A stretch of DNA of 64,000 bases from Pseudomonas sp. L5B5 (GCF_020520285.1 NZ_CP084742.1:1240001-1304000), one strand, 5' to 3'; counted from the stretch's first letter, positions 27,557 through 36,096 are shown. Made by a program: numbers and translations. Notes: a model not told the origin generated them from the sequence alone.

Positions 27557-28029
27557 AGCAGCGCCTCTTCGGCGCTGGCCGCCTCGGGCGCTCCGGCCTG
27601 CAGGCGAGCGGCCTGCTGGCTGTATTCACGCAGGTAGACAATGAACTCCTGGAGCAGGCGGTCCCACAGCTCCAGTTGGCCGCGCAGGTAGCTATCACTG
27701 ACCCCGGCCACCACCACATCCATCTCCATCACCAGGAACTCGCCCTGTAACGACAGCCGGGCAAAGCGCCGCGAGGCGTTCCACAGCTCCGCCAGGCCGG
27801 CCGGCAATTCGCCCTGCACCCGCAGCGCGCAGCTGTAGGTGAAATCCACGTAGTGCCCGGCCTCATCCGCCGGATTGCCGAAACGCACGGCGTAGCCGAT
27901 GCCCTGGCTGGCGCTGAGCAACTGCACGATGCCGTTCTGTTCGGTCTGGTTGACCCGGTAACCGGCGCCTTGCAGCAGGTCGGTCAGGCTGTCGGTGGTG
28001 ACGCTGGTGATCAAGGTTGCTTGAGTCAT
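27553..28029 (-). CDS. YbjN-domain protein
   Basis: The ATG at 28029 gives 158 residues. The fold pattern (TTDSLTDLLQGAGYRV ... IVQLLSASQGIGYAVRFGNP ... NASRRFARLSLQGEFLVMEMDV) is that of the YbjN family, related in shape to type III secretion chaperones. There is no signal peptide, so it is cytosolic. It lies in the middle of a secretion and energy-coupling operon, which supports a chaperone-like role. Its target is not known. Confidence 0.78.
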   Translation of the reverse strand: MTQATLITSVTTDSLTDLLQGAGYRVNQTEQNGIVQLLSASQGIGYAVRFGNPADEAGHYVDFTYSCALRVQGELPAGLAELWNASRRFARLSLQGEFLVMEMDVVVAGVSDSYLRGQLELWDRLLQEFIVYLREYSQQAARLQAGAPEAASAEEALL

Positions 28030-28049
28030 GTGTAAGTCTTCCCTGGTAA

Positions 28050-28697
28050 TCAATGGGCGCTCGCCGCCCGCGGGGCGTCGAACTGGGTCTGGTACAGGTC
28101 ATCTCCGAAGCCCTGGGCCAGTTCCTCGAACTTGACCCTAGCACTGCCTGCGAAAGGCTGGCGGATCTTGACCACCTCGGCCACGTCGATTTTCTCGTAG
28201 GCGCTGAGGATTTCCTTGGCGATGCCATACATCTGCTGATTCTTGACCGCACATTGCTGCACTTGTGTGTCACGTTCGCTCAATTGCGCCTGCAACCGGG
28301 TGCGCTCGGCCTCCTTGCCCCGGGCCAGCACCAGCAATTCGTCGTAGGCCTTCTTGAACTTGCCCAGCTGTTCGCTATTGGCAGCTGCCTGGGCCTGGGC
28401 CTGGCTCTGCAGGTTCTGCTGCTGGCCAGCCAGTTGCTCGGCCACGCCACGGGCCCTGGCCAACTCGGCGGTGAGCTGCTTGACCTGGGCCTGGGCCTCC
28501 TTGGCCGCGTTCTCCGCAGCGACCCGCGCGGCGCCAGCCTGGGCCTGCTCGCTCTGCAGGGCCTGCAACTGCTGGGTGGTGCTGCGCAACTGGGTGCGCA
28601 GCCGCTCCTCCATGCCCTCGGCCGCGGCGGGCGCGCTGGCCAGCACGCCCCAGGCCAGCAACAGGCCTGCGGCCCCTGCCCTCGTCCGACTGTTCAT
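28050..28697 (-). CDS. Exported coiled-coil protein of the TpsB/ExbBD cluster
   Basis: The 215-residue protein has a Sec signal (LLLAWGVLASAPAAA) followed by a long Gln/Ala/Glu-rich coiled coil (about 30-140) and a conserved-looking C-terminal region (YGIAKEILSAYEKIDVAEV ... PFAGSARVKFEEL). I do not recognise a named domain. Its coiled coil resembles periplasmic spacer proteins. It lies between the porin and the YbjN-like gene (20 and 17 nt gaps) and is clearly part of the operon. Confidence 0.75.
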   Translation of the reverse strand: MNSRTRAGAAGLLLAWGVLASAPAAAEGMEERLRTQLRSTTQQLQALQSEQAQAGAARVAAENAAKEAQAQVKQLTAELARARGVAEQLAGQQQNLQSQAQAQAAANSEQLGKFKKAYDELLVLARGKEAERTRLQAQLSERDTQVQQCAVKNQQMYGIAKEILSAYEKIDVAEVVKIRQPFAGSARVKFEELAQGFGDDLYQTQFDAPRAASAH

Positions 28698-28714
28698 AAC
28701 CTTTCTCCCTGCGC

Positions 28715-30412
28715 TTAGAAGCGCGTGTTGAGTTCAAGCTGCATGACGTCGACTTCATAGCGCGGCCCGTAGACTTCCGAGGCGCTCATGTAGCGGGCCG
28801 TGGCGTAGATGTTCTTGTCGATGCCGTAGTTGCCGCCCAGGAAGTAGCCCTTGGCGTTGGTGCCCCCCAGATGGAACGACGAATCGTTGAAGCCGTCGGG
28901 CAAGGCATCGGGCTGGATGTACTTGTAGCCGGCCAGCAGGTTCCAGTCCCCGGCCTTCTTCATTTCCAGGGCGTTGCCCAGGGTGAACTGGACCATCAGC
29001 GCATTGCCGCCGCTCTCGAACTCGCCGTTGCGGTTGATGTTGTTGACGATCTGGCCTTCGCTGCGCTTGATCATCTCGGCCTTGTCATAGGCCAGGTTGC
29101 GGATGTAGTTGCCCTGGGTGCGCAGGCGCAGGTCCTCCGGCAGCTCGGTATCCCAGGCCAGGTTCAGGTCCAGCACGTCGAACTTGGAGGCCAGGCCCGT
29201 GTATTGCGGTTGCGGGGTCAGGCCAGGGGTTGCCGGGTTGGGCGTGATGTTGCGCAGCAGGAACACGCTGTTGCCTTTCTGCATGAAGGCCACGCGCGAG
29301 CCGTCGGTGTCACAGCCCGGGGACCCGGCCCAGGGCGTGCAGGGGCTGGAGCGCTGGCCCTCGATGTCGTCGAAGCGGTAGTAGGCCAGGGCTCCCTTGA
29401 GGCTGTTGCTGCGGTTGATCTTCCAGTTGGCGCCGATCTGCCCGCCGAACAGCCACTTGGTGTCGCTCTCGTTCTTGTCGAAGCCGTTGCTGGTGGCCGT
29501 GTCGTTGGTGTACTCCACCGGGAAGGCGCCGACGGTGCCGAACAGGCCCCAGTCGTTGTTGAGCTTGTGGTTGAAGATGGCCGCCACGCCGTCGAAGTTC
29601 AGGTCGTTGGAATACAGCATATCGGTGGAATAGAACGGGTTGGCGATCCGCCCGCCAGTCAGGGTCAGGTCCTGGGTGGCTTTCCAGGTCAGGTAGCCCT
29701 GGTCGAGCCAGATGTCCTTCTTGCCAAAGCCGCCGCCCAGGGTCTGGGTGGTGGACACCGGATTGTTGTCCGAACCGGTGCCGATGCGGATTCCGGCGGT
29801 CCATTCCGGCGAGATCACCGCCTTCATCCCCAGGCGTGCGCGCAGGCGGAACAGGTTGTCGCGATCTTCACGGGTGTTGAGCAGCGGCGGCAGCTTGCTG
29901 TTGGTGTCCTTGTTGACGTCATAGGGGCCACTGTCGTTGAGCTTGGCGTAGTCGACGATCTCGTTGCTGTTGTTGTCGGCGAAGAACCGCGACTCGCTGC
30001 GCAGGCGGATGTCGCCGTCGAAGGTGATGCGTGACACCCAATCCGGGAAGGTGTTGGGCTGTGCCCAGTTCTCCTGCTTGGCGGTGGCCATGACCTCGGC
30101 CTTGACCTGGTCGCGGATCTGGTCGCGAACGATGGCCGGCACGTATTGCACCCGCACATCCCCCGGCGCCGCCGCAGGCCCGCTGGCGGCCACTGCAGCG
30201 TTGGCCTGGCGAGCCTGCTGGGCTTCTTTCTCGGCCTGGGCGATCAGGCCGTCGGCCTGCTCCTGCTTCAAAACCCCCTGCTGCACCAACAGACGGATCA
30301 GGTTGATCGTGGCGTTCTCCGAGGGCGCGGCCGCTGCGGCCGTGGCCTGGCCGGCCAGGGTCAGGGCGACCATGCCGAGCGCCAGGGTCAATCGATTCAG
30401 GGTGGAAATCAT
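28715..30412 (-). CDS. Putative porin of the TpsB/ExbBD cluster
   Basis: The ATG at 30412 (GGAG ten bases upstream) gives 565 residues; a GTG two codons earlier is possible. After a signal peptide (to about 27) comes a periplasmic helical segment with a short repeat-like LVQQGVLKQEQADGLIAQAE, then an outer-membrane beta-barrel with alternating hydrophobic residues ending in ...LNTRF, the terminal Phe of porins. It matches the 'putative porin' family (PF16930-like). It would be an outer-membrane channel working with the TonB/ExbBD unit encoded around it. The substrate is unknown. Confidence 0.85.
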   Translation of the reverse strand: MISTLNRLTLALGMVALTLAGQATAAAAAPSENATINLIRLLVQQGVLKQEQADGLIAQAEKEAQQARQANAAVAASGPAAAPGDVRVQYVPAIVRDQIRDQVKAEVMATAKQENWAQPNTFPDWVSRITFDGDIRLRSESRFFADNNSNEIVDYAKLNDSGPYDVNKDTNSKLPPLLNTREDRDNLFRLRARLGMKAVISPEWTAGIRIGTGSDNNPVSTTQTLGGGFGKKDIWLDQGYLTWKATQDLTLTGGRIANPFYSTDMLYSNDLNFDGVAAIFNHKLNNDWGLFGTVGAFPVEYTNDTATSNGFDKNESDTKWLFGGQIGANWKINRSNSLKGALAYYRFDDIEGQRSSPCTPWAGSPGCDTDGSRVAFMQKGNSVFLLRNITPNPATPGLTPQPQYTGLASKFDVLDLNLAWDTELPEDLRLRTQGNYIRNLAYDKAEMIKRSEGQIVNNINRNGEFESGGNALMVQFTLGNALEMKKAGDWNLLAGYKYIQPDALPDGFNDSSFHLGGTNAKGYFLGGNYGIDKNIYATARYMSASEVYGPRYEVDVMQLELNTRF

Positions 30413-30451
30413 CTGCACACAACTCCTGTAGAAACTGCAAAAGGGGTTCGA

Positions 30452-31165
30452 TCAATCCGGACGCCGGCCCTTGAGGGACAAGCGCACAGGCAAGGTCAGG
30501 GAAGCCGGCATGCGCTCCTTCAAGCGTGGCGTGGCCCGCAGCGCCGCCAGTACTTGCTCGTCGGTCTGGGCATCGCCGCTGGAGCTGGCCAGCAGTACTC
30601 GGGTGACCTGGCCATCGGCGCCCAGCCACAGGTCCACCTGCAGCCCGTAGGCCTTCTTGCGCAGCTCCGGGTCCTCGCGCAGCGCGCGCTGGAACGTCGC
30701 TGCCAGGTATTGCTTGTAGGTCCCGGTGCCCAGGCCACCGCCACCGGAGCCGGCCATGCCACCGCCCTTGCCGGCGCCGATATTGAACGCGTCGCCACCC
30801 GCCTGGGCGTCGCCGTCGATCTGCATCGGGTTGGCCAGATCGTCCGCCGGCGATGGCGGCGCCTCTTCCTCGGGCTTGACCTCCTCGGGGGTTGGCGTGG
30901 GCTCGGGTTCCGGCACCTTCTCTTCCACTGGCTCAGGTTCCTTGGGCTTTTCCGGCGGCGGTGGAGGTGGCGGTGGTGGCGGCAACGGGATGATGGTCGG
31001 CACCTTGGGCGCTTCCCGGCGTACCCCGGCCATGTCGTTGGCCCACTGCCACAGCAGCCAGGCCGCCACGCCGGCCAGCAGCAGCCCGAGGCCCCACTTG
31101 AGCAGGCGCACGACCCCGGGTTTGTGCCGGACGGGCGGGAGCTGGATAGGTTGTTGTGCAGTCAT
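30452..31165 (-). CDS. TonB-like energy-transducing protein
   Basis: The 237-residue protein has an N-terminal cytoplasmic stub, one membrane segment (about 21-43), a proline/glutamate-rich span that includes ten Pro in a row, a glycine-rich stretch, and a C-terminal TonB-like domain (YGLQVDLWLGADGQVTRVLLASS). This is the layout of TonB, which carries proton-motive force from ExbB/ExbD to outer-membrane proteins. It starts just after exbD (3-nt gap). It is probably dedicated to this operon rather than to siderophore receptors. Confidence 0.88.
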   Translation of the reverse strand: MTAQQPIQLPPVRHKPGVVRLLKWGLGLLLAGVAAWLLWQWANDMAGVRREAPKVPTIIPLPPPPPPPPPPEKPKEPEPVEEKVPEPEPTPTPEEVKPEEEAPPSPADDLANPMQIDGDAQAGGDAFNIGAGKGGGMAGSGGGGLGTGTYKQYLAATFQRALREDPELRKKAYGLQVDLWLGADGQVTRVLLASSSGDAQTDEQVLAALRATPRLKERMPASLTLPVRLSLKGRRPD

Positions 31166-31168
31166 GAC

Positions 31169-31591
31169 TCAGCCCTGGGGTTTGCCGGTGACCAGCCCGA
31201 CCTGGGACAACTCCAGGCGGCGCAGCAGGTCGAGGACTTCAATCACCTTCTGGTACTGCACCGTGGCGTCGCCGCGCACGATGATCGGGAAGTCCGGGTT
31301 CTGGGCTTTCTCGATACGCAGGCGCTCTTCCAGCTCGCCCAGGGTCACCGGGTAGGCATCGAGGAATACCTGGCCGCCGTCGTTCACCGAAATGGCCTTG
31401 GTCTTGGCCTCGGACAACGACACCGAGGCGCTGGCCTTGGGCAGGTGGATCTGGATGCCCGAGACCTGGGCCGTGGCGGTGAGGATGAACATCACCAGCA
31501 CCACCATCAGCACGTCCACCAGGGGCGTGATGTTGATGCTGTCGACAGCGGCATCGTCTTCGTCGTCATGGGAGGCGTTCACGGAAGCCAT
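31169..31591 (-). CDS. ExbD-like proton-channel subunit
   Basis: The ATG at 31591 gives 140 residues. The single membrane segment starts after SINITPLVDVLMVVLVMFIL, with the essential membrane Asp of the ExbD/TolR family in PLVDV. The C-terminal periplasmic domain (FPIIVRGDATVQYQKVIEVLDLL) is typical. It would form the proton-driven motor with the ExbB fusion protein encoded 11 nt upstream. It corresponds in position to exbD2 of P. aeruginosa by my recollection. Confidence 0.92.
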   Translation of the reverse strand: MASVNASHDDEDDAAVDSINITPLVDVLMVVLVMFILTATAQVSGIQIHLPKASASVSLSEAKTKAISVNDGGQVFLDAYPVTLGELEERLRIEKAQNPDFPIIVRGDATVQYQKVIEVLDLLRRLELSQVGLVTGKPQG

Positions 31592-31602
31592 GGCAATTCT
31601 CC

Positions 31603-33420
31603 TCAGGCAGGCACGGATGCGTTGCTGTGGCTGACCCGCCAATGGGCGTTCTCATGCTGCTGGCTCTCGCCATGCAGCTCCGCCAGGCGGGTGATGAATT
31701 CGTCGACGAACACCCGCATGTCGGCCCCCACTTCCTTGTTGCGGGTGATCAGGCGGTTGTAGCCGAACAGCGCCGGGATCGCGACGAACAGGCCCATGGC
31801 GGTGGCCAGCAGGGCCGCGGCCATGCCCGGGGCGATGGCGTTGATGTTGACGTCGCCGGCCATGGCGGTACCGAGGAACACCACCATGATCCCCAGCACC
31901 GTGCCCAGCAGGCCGATGTACGGGCCGCCGGCGATGGCGTTGGACAGGGTCGAGAGCTTGGCGCTCAGTTGCTGGTTTTCCCGGGTGCGCACCCCGTCCA
32001 TGGAGCAGCGGATGGCCTCGATGGTGGCTGCCGACACCGACGAGGTGTCGGCGCCCTGCTCGCGCCGGGTACGGATCTCCTTCACCGCCACCAGGTACAG
32101 GCGCCACAGCGAGGAGTGCTCCAGGCGATCGGCCAGGGCCTGGTCGTCGGCGAACATCTCAAGGCGCGTACCCACCTTGGCGAACTGCTCGCGAAACAGC
32201 GTATTTGCGGCGCTGACCCGGCTGACCATGCGGTTCTTGCGCAGCATGATCACCCATGACTGGAGCATCATCGCCACCAGTACCAAGATGATCACCCAGG
32301 CATCCACGGGCACAGCCTTGAGCAGGAAACCCAGGCTGCCGAAACCGAAGCCCGACTGCTCTTCATCGACCCCGTAGGCCACCAGCTTCGACTCGGCGCC
32401 CTGGGCGCTGGCGTCGGCCAGGATCAGCGCTGCGGTACGCGCCACCTTGGACAGGCGCAGTTCGTCCATGGCCCCGGTGAACGGCAGGAAATGGCCGGCC
32501 TCGGCCCCTGCTGCAACCGGCAGGTCGGCGCCGATGGCCAGCGGCAAATTGAAGGACGGGATGGCCTGGGCCAGGCTCGCGGTTTCCCGGCCATTGACGT
32601 AAAGCGCCAGGCGGCTGCCCTCGCCGCTCAGGGCCAGGTGCTGCCACTGACCCGGGTTCAACGGCTGGGTAGACACCGCACGCTGGCCGTCCACTTCCAC
32701 GAACGGCATGCCCTGGTTGACCCCGATCAGCAGGCTGCCGGCACCTTCGCGGCGGGCCAGCAGCAGCTGTTCGCCACTGGCCTGGTCCAGGCGCACCCAG
32801 GCGCTGAAGGTGAAGGCGCCGCCGGCGTTGTGCTGCAACGACGGGCTGGCGGGCAGCAGCAATGGCTGGCCACTGAACTGCAAGGCACGACCGATCACTC
32901 CGTCGATGCTGGCTCCGGTGGCGCCCTGCGCGGTGTTGCCATAGGCGGTGGTGTCCTTGGCCGGGATGCCGTTGCCACCGTCGAAGTGATAGATCGCTGT
33001 GTAGCCAGGGTCGAAAGTCAGCTGGCCGTTGGCGGTGGCCGGCGCCTTCTGGTTGCCGTAGTACATCCAGATGTCCTGGCGCTGGCCGCCTTCGACCTTG
33101 GGTACGTCGACCCAGATCAGCGCCATGCCCATCAACGGGTCGAAGCTCTCGACCTGGTGGTTGAACACGGTCTTGTCATCGGCCGCGACGAAACGCAGGT
33201 CGGCGCCGTCTTCCTTGACCCCGTCGAAGGTGAAGTTGCCGGTGTGCAGGCGCACCAGAAGTGCAGTGCGCCCCAAGGCCTCGTTGATGGCCGCTCCCTG
33301 GGGGGTGGTGTCGACGGTGATCTGCTTGCGGTAGTGCCAGTCGTCCTGCCACCAGGCATGGGCCGTGGCCGGGAGCACGAAGCCCAGGCAGATCAACAGG
33401 CTCAGGAATAAGCGTTGCAT
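31603..33420 (-). CDS. DUF2341-LamG-ExbB fusion: periplasmic sensor domains joined to a MotA/TolQ/ExbB proton channel
   Basis: The 605-residue protein is far longer than usual ExbB (about 240). A Sec signal (to about 22) leads to a DUF2341 domain (about 23-130: WWQDDWHYRKQITVD; DIWMYYGN), then a LamG/concanavalin-like jelly roll (about 145-335: AFTFSAWVRLDQASGEQLLLA; PGQWQHLALSGEGSRLALYVNG). A membrane segment (about 370-392) and the MotA/TolQ/ExbB domain follow (IGLLGTVLGIMVVFLG ... AALLATAMGLFVAIPA). The outer domains could bind carbohydrate or protein and gate the motor. It is co-transcribed with tpsB, exbD and the TonB-like gene. Confidence 0.9.
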   Translation of the reverse strand: MQRLFLSLLICLGFVLPATAHAWWQDDWHYRKQITVDTTPQGAAINEALGRTALLVRLHTGNFTFDGVKEDGADLRFVAADDKTVFNHQVESFDPLMGMALIWVDVPKVEGGQRQDIWMYYGNQKAPATANGQLTFDPGYTAIYHFDGGNGIPAKDTTAYGNTAQGATGASIDGVIGRALQFSGQPLLLPASPSLQHNAGGAFTFSAWVRLDQASGEQLLLARREGAGSLLIGVNQGMPFVEVDGQRAVSTQPLNPGQWQHLALSGEGSRLALYVNGRETASLAQAIPSFNLPLAIGADLPVAAGAEAGHFLPFTGAMDELRLSKVARTAALILADASAQGAESKLVAYGVDEEQSGFGFGSLGFLLKAVPVDAWVIILVLVAMMLQSWVIMLRKNRMVSRVSAANTLFREQFAKVGTRLEMFADDQALADRLEHSSLWRLYLVAVKEIRTRREQGADTSSVSAATIEAIRCSMDGVRTRENQQLSAKLSTLSNAIAGGPYIGLLGTVLGIMVVFLGTAMAGDVNINAIAPGMAAALLATAMGLFVAIPALFGYNRLITRNKEVGADMRVFVDEFITRLAELHGESQQHENAHWRVSHSNASVPA

Positions 33421-33441
33421 GGAAGGGTTCTCCGTAAAAAA

Positions 33442-35088
33442 TCAGAACGTGGCTTGCACACTGAAGTGCAGGCGGGGGTCGTATTTCTGGGTGTTGGGCC
33501 CGTCTTTGAGCGGGTAGCCCCAGTCCAGGCTGCCGGACAGCCACTTGCTCAAGCTGGCGCGGGTGCCCAGGCCGACGCTGGCCAGGCTGTATTCGTCTTC
33601 CTGCTCCACCAGCGGTTCGTGCAGGCGCAGACGTGCGCCTTCGGCAAAGGCATAGAAGCGCCACTCCTGCACGTAGCTGCCAAGGAACTTGGCCAGGGAC
33701 GGCGTGCGCAGCTCCTGGGAAAACAGGTAACCCTCGTCCCCGGTACGCTCGGCAGCCAGGTAGCCGCGCACCGAGGTGGCGCCGCCAGCGGAATACTGTT
33801 CGTTGGAGACCAGGGGCCCCGAGGCCAGCTGGAACGCCGCCTTGGACGCCGACTGCCAGTCGTTGGCGAAGGTGTAGGTGAAGCTGGCGTCGCCCTTGAG
33901 TACCGAGAAGCTGGCACTGGCCTCGTCGCGCTTGTACTGGAACTCCCGGGCGTCGCTGCCGTAGCCGAAGAAGCGCCGGGTGCCGATCACCAGGTTCAGG
34001 CCCAGGCCCAACTGCGACTTCTCGCTGTAGCGGTAGCCGTTGTAGCCAAAGGTCAGTGGGGCGTACTTGAGCGGGATCTGGTCGCTGCTGCGGCCAAAGC
34101 GCATCTCCTCCTCGAAGTCCTTGAAGTCCACGCCCACCGACAGCGAGTTGGCCCACTGGTCGCTGGCTGGCAAGGCATAGATTGCCGAGACCCCATAGGA
34201 GTGGCCCTTGCCCAGCACGTTGCTGCCACCGATGGTGGCGATGTTGCTGTCGGACTGGTAACCGGAGAACTGCAAGCTCCAGCGATCGCTCAGGGGCGCG
34301 GTGTAGGAACCGGACCAGACCTTGGCGTTGGAAGTGTCCTGGGGGGCAGTGAAATAGGTCAGGGACACGCTGTGGCCCAGCTGCCAGAGGTTGTCGTAGC
34401 CGACGCTGACCACGGTGCGCAGCTTCTCGGTGTCGGCGCTGTAGTCGTTGTTCAGGCCGACGCTGGCACGCCAGGGGTTCTTGTCCTCCACCTGCAAGTC
34501 CACATCCATGGTTCCCGGGCGCTGGCCCTCGCGTACCAAGGGCATGACCTGGCGTCCGGCACCGCGGTTGAGCCCCGCCAGCTGGCTCTGCACCGTGGCG
34601 AAGTCCGGCACCTGGCCTTCCTGCAGCGCCGGCACCTGTTCGCGGATCTCCAGCGGCGAATAGTGCTTGGCCCCTACCACTCGCACCCGACCGACCTTGG
34701 TCTCGCTGACTTGCAGGTAGACGATGCCATCCTCGACCTTCTGTTCCGGCAACTCGACGTACACCGACTGGTAGCCCCGGGCCTGGTAGACCTTCTGCAA
34801 GGCATCGCGGGCGCCCTCGATATCGGCCAGGGCCTTTTGCGGCCCGAGGAACGGGTACACCGCCTCCTCGATGGCCCGGGCATCGAGCACCGTGTTGCCA
34901 CGCACGAAGTACTCGTTGACGTCCACCAGGCGCGTCGGGGCCTGGGCCTCCTGCGCTACCTCGGCAGGCACTGGCCCGCCCTCCTCGGCCTGCACCGCCG
35001 GCGCCAGCGCCAGCCATGCCAACCAGCCGCACAACGGCCACCAGCGCCCGCTACTGCCCGGTCGTCCTGATTTGCCCGAATGCTCCAC
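33442..35088 (-). CDS. TpsB-family outer-membrane transporter (ShlB/FhaC/HecB; PdtB-like)
   Basis: The best start is a GTG at 35088 with AGGGGG just upstream, giving 548 residues and a good signal peptide ending AVQA; an in-frame ATG (35130) and TTG (35166) lie upstream. Two POTRA domains (about 35-110 and 110-185: VNEYFVRGNTVLDARAIEEAVYPF, RVRVVGAKHYSPLEI) precede a 16-strand barrel ending ...FSVQATF. The conserved loop-6 motif VRGY is in GGATSVRGYLAAERTGDEGY. TpsB proteins secrete large TpsA exoproteins across the outer membrane, but no TpsA gene is in the window. Confidence 0.88.
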   Translation of the reverse strand: MEHSGKSGRPGSSGRWWPLCGWLAWLALAPAVQAEEGGPVPAEVAQEAQAPTRLVDVNEYFVRGNTVLDARAIEEAVYPFLGPQKALADIEGARDALQKVYQARGYQSVYVELPEQKVEDGIVYLQVSETKVGRVRVVGAKHYSPLEIREQVPALQEGQVPDFATVQSQLAGLNRGAGRQVMPLVREGQRPGTMDVDLQVEDKNPWRASVGLNNDYSADTEKLRTVVSVGYDNLWQLGHSVSLTYFTAPQDTSNAKVWSGSYTAPLSDRWSLQFSGYQSDSNIATIGGSNVLGKGHSYGVSAIYALPASDQWANSLSVGVDFKDFEEEMRFGRSSDQIPLKYAPLTFGYNGYRYSEKSQLGLGLNLVIGTRRFFGYGSDAREFQYKRDEASASFSVLKGDASFTYTFANDWQSASKAAFQLASGPLVSNEQYSAGGATSVRGYLAAERTGDEGYLFSQELRTPSLAKFLGSYVQEWRFYAFAEGARLRLHEPLVEQEDEYSLASVGLGTRASLSKWLSGSLDWGYPLKDGPNTQKYDPRLHFSVQATF

Positions 35089-35162
35089 ACCGCCCCCTAG
35101 AAGTCTGAAAATTGGCGCGCGCACGCGCATTGCCGTCGCCGTCTGTACAGCGTTTGGCTGAT

Positions 35163-35774
35163 TCAATTGCTGGTGATCGAGGTGTTGTCGTGGCGTGCCA
35201 GCCAGGTGTGCAGCAACGCGAAGTTCAGCGAGAACTCCGGCATCTGCAGCAAGGCCTTGCAGAACACGTCACCGATGATCTGGTGGATCAAGTGCACTGC
35301 CCGCGGGTTGTTCAGCAGGGCGGCGATATCGCGGCTCAGGACGCTGAAGCTCCAGACTTTCTGGTTCAGGCCCAGGCCGACGAACCAGCGAAACAGCAGG
35401 TTGTAGTTCAACTGCTCGTAGAGCTGCTGTTCGCTGGGCACCGAGTACAGGAGCTGCAACAACAGGATGTGCATCACCGTGCGTGGCGCGATGAGCAGGC
35501 CGGCCTCGGCATTGAGGGCCTCGAACAGCTCGGCATGCCGATCCAGCAATTCCTCGATCTGCGGGCGCAGCAACACCAGCGAATGCCCCGCGGGGATATA
35601 GCTGGAGACCTCCTTCAAGGCGCCCTGCCAGTCATCCTGGGACACGATCCAGACCCACGGCGCCCCATAGCGATAGACCGATACCGGCTTCTTGCGCGCC
35701 GCCTCGACGATCTTCGACAGCCTCTGGTCCAGCTCCTGCATGCCCACTTTCGAGTAGCGTTCCATAGTCCCCAT
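35163..35774 (-). CDS. PhdA-like protein: Phd/YefM-type domain fused to an IS5-type transposase N-terminal (DUF772-like) domain
   Basis: The 203-residue protein has an N-terminal Phd-antitoxin-like part (about 5-55: YSKVGMQELDQRLSKIVEA ... WVWIVSQDDW) and a C-terminal part (about 105-170) that resembles the DUF772 region of IS5-family transposases (HILLLQLLYSVPSEQQLYEQ ... FRWFVGLGL). No DDE catalytic domain and no inverted repeats are present, so it is not a mobile element. By position before tpsB and by domains it corresponds to P. aeruginosa PhdA (PA0691), which I recall being tied to biofilm DNA release; that link is from memory. Confidence 0.7.
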   Translation of the reverse strand: MGTMERYSKVGMQELDQRLSKIVEAARKKPVSVYRYGAPWVWIVSQDDWQGALKEVSSYIPAGHSLVLLRPQIEELLDRHAELFEALNAEAGLLIAPRTVMHILLLQLLYSVPSEQQLYEQLNYNLLFRWFVGLGLNQKVWSFSVLSRDIAALLNNPRAVHLIHQIIGDVFCKALLQMPEFSLNFALLHTWLARHDNTSITSN

Positions 35775-35954
35775 AGCCTCACTCCCGGCGTCCCGCCTCG
35801 GCTTAAGAAAAGTGGCCTGGCGGCCCCCTCAAGCGCGTTACATACCCAAGACGTGCGTGGCGATGTGCTACCGAACTTTTGTCATAAAAGCTTCATTCAC
35901 AAATTGAGCAACGGCCTGAAGCCGCCCGCCAGGGGGCGCGCAGGGTCGAGGTTC

Positions 35955-35995
35955 TGCGGCCGCTGCGCGACCGGGCGCAGCCTCGCAGGCTCGCC
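35955..35995. repeat. REP-like element (single arm)
   Basis: GCGGCCGCTGCGCGACCGGG followed by CGCAGCCTCGCAGGCTCGCC matches the arm at 24808-24857 over most of its length. It is present here without a clear inverted partner. Confidence 0.5.
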
Positions 35996-36065
35996 GTGGT
36001 GGGCCAGGTGGAGCACCAAGGCAGGCTGCTGCCTCAATGCCAGTCAGTTAAGAAAAAGTGATCCA

Positions 36066-36096
36066 CTGTAGGAGCGAAGCTTGCTCGCGATGGTCG
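36066..36096. repeat. Short palindromic GGAGCGAGCTTGCTCGCGA-type repeat
   Basis: CTGTAGGAGCGAAGCTTGCT followed by CGCGATGGTCG contains the imperfect dyad GCGA-AGC-TTGCTCGC. This is the common intergenic repeat of fluorescent pseudomonads, a different class from the other REP elements of this window. Confidence 0.6.

Noticed and set aside
30930..30990. A possible simple-sequence repeat encoding ten prolines
   Set aside because: It is the usual proline-rich spacer of a TonB-like protein, not an intergenic repeat.
35163..35774. An insertion-sequence remnant
   Set aside because: The transposase-like part covers only the N-terminal domain, no terminal inverted repeats or target duplications are seen, and the gene is in frame and coupled to the tpsB operon, as in another species by recollection.
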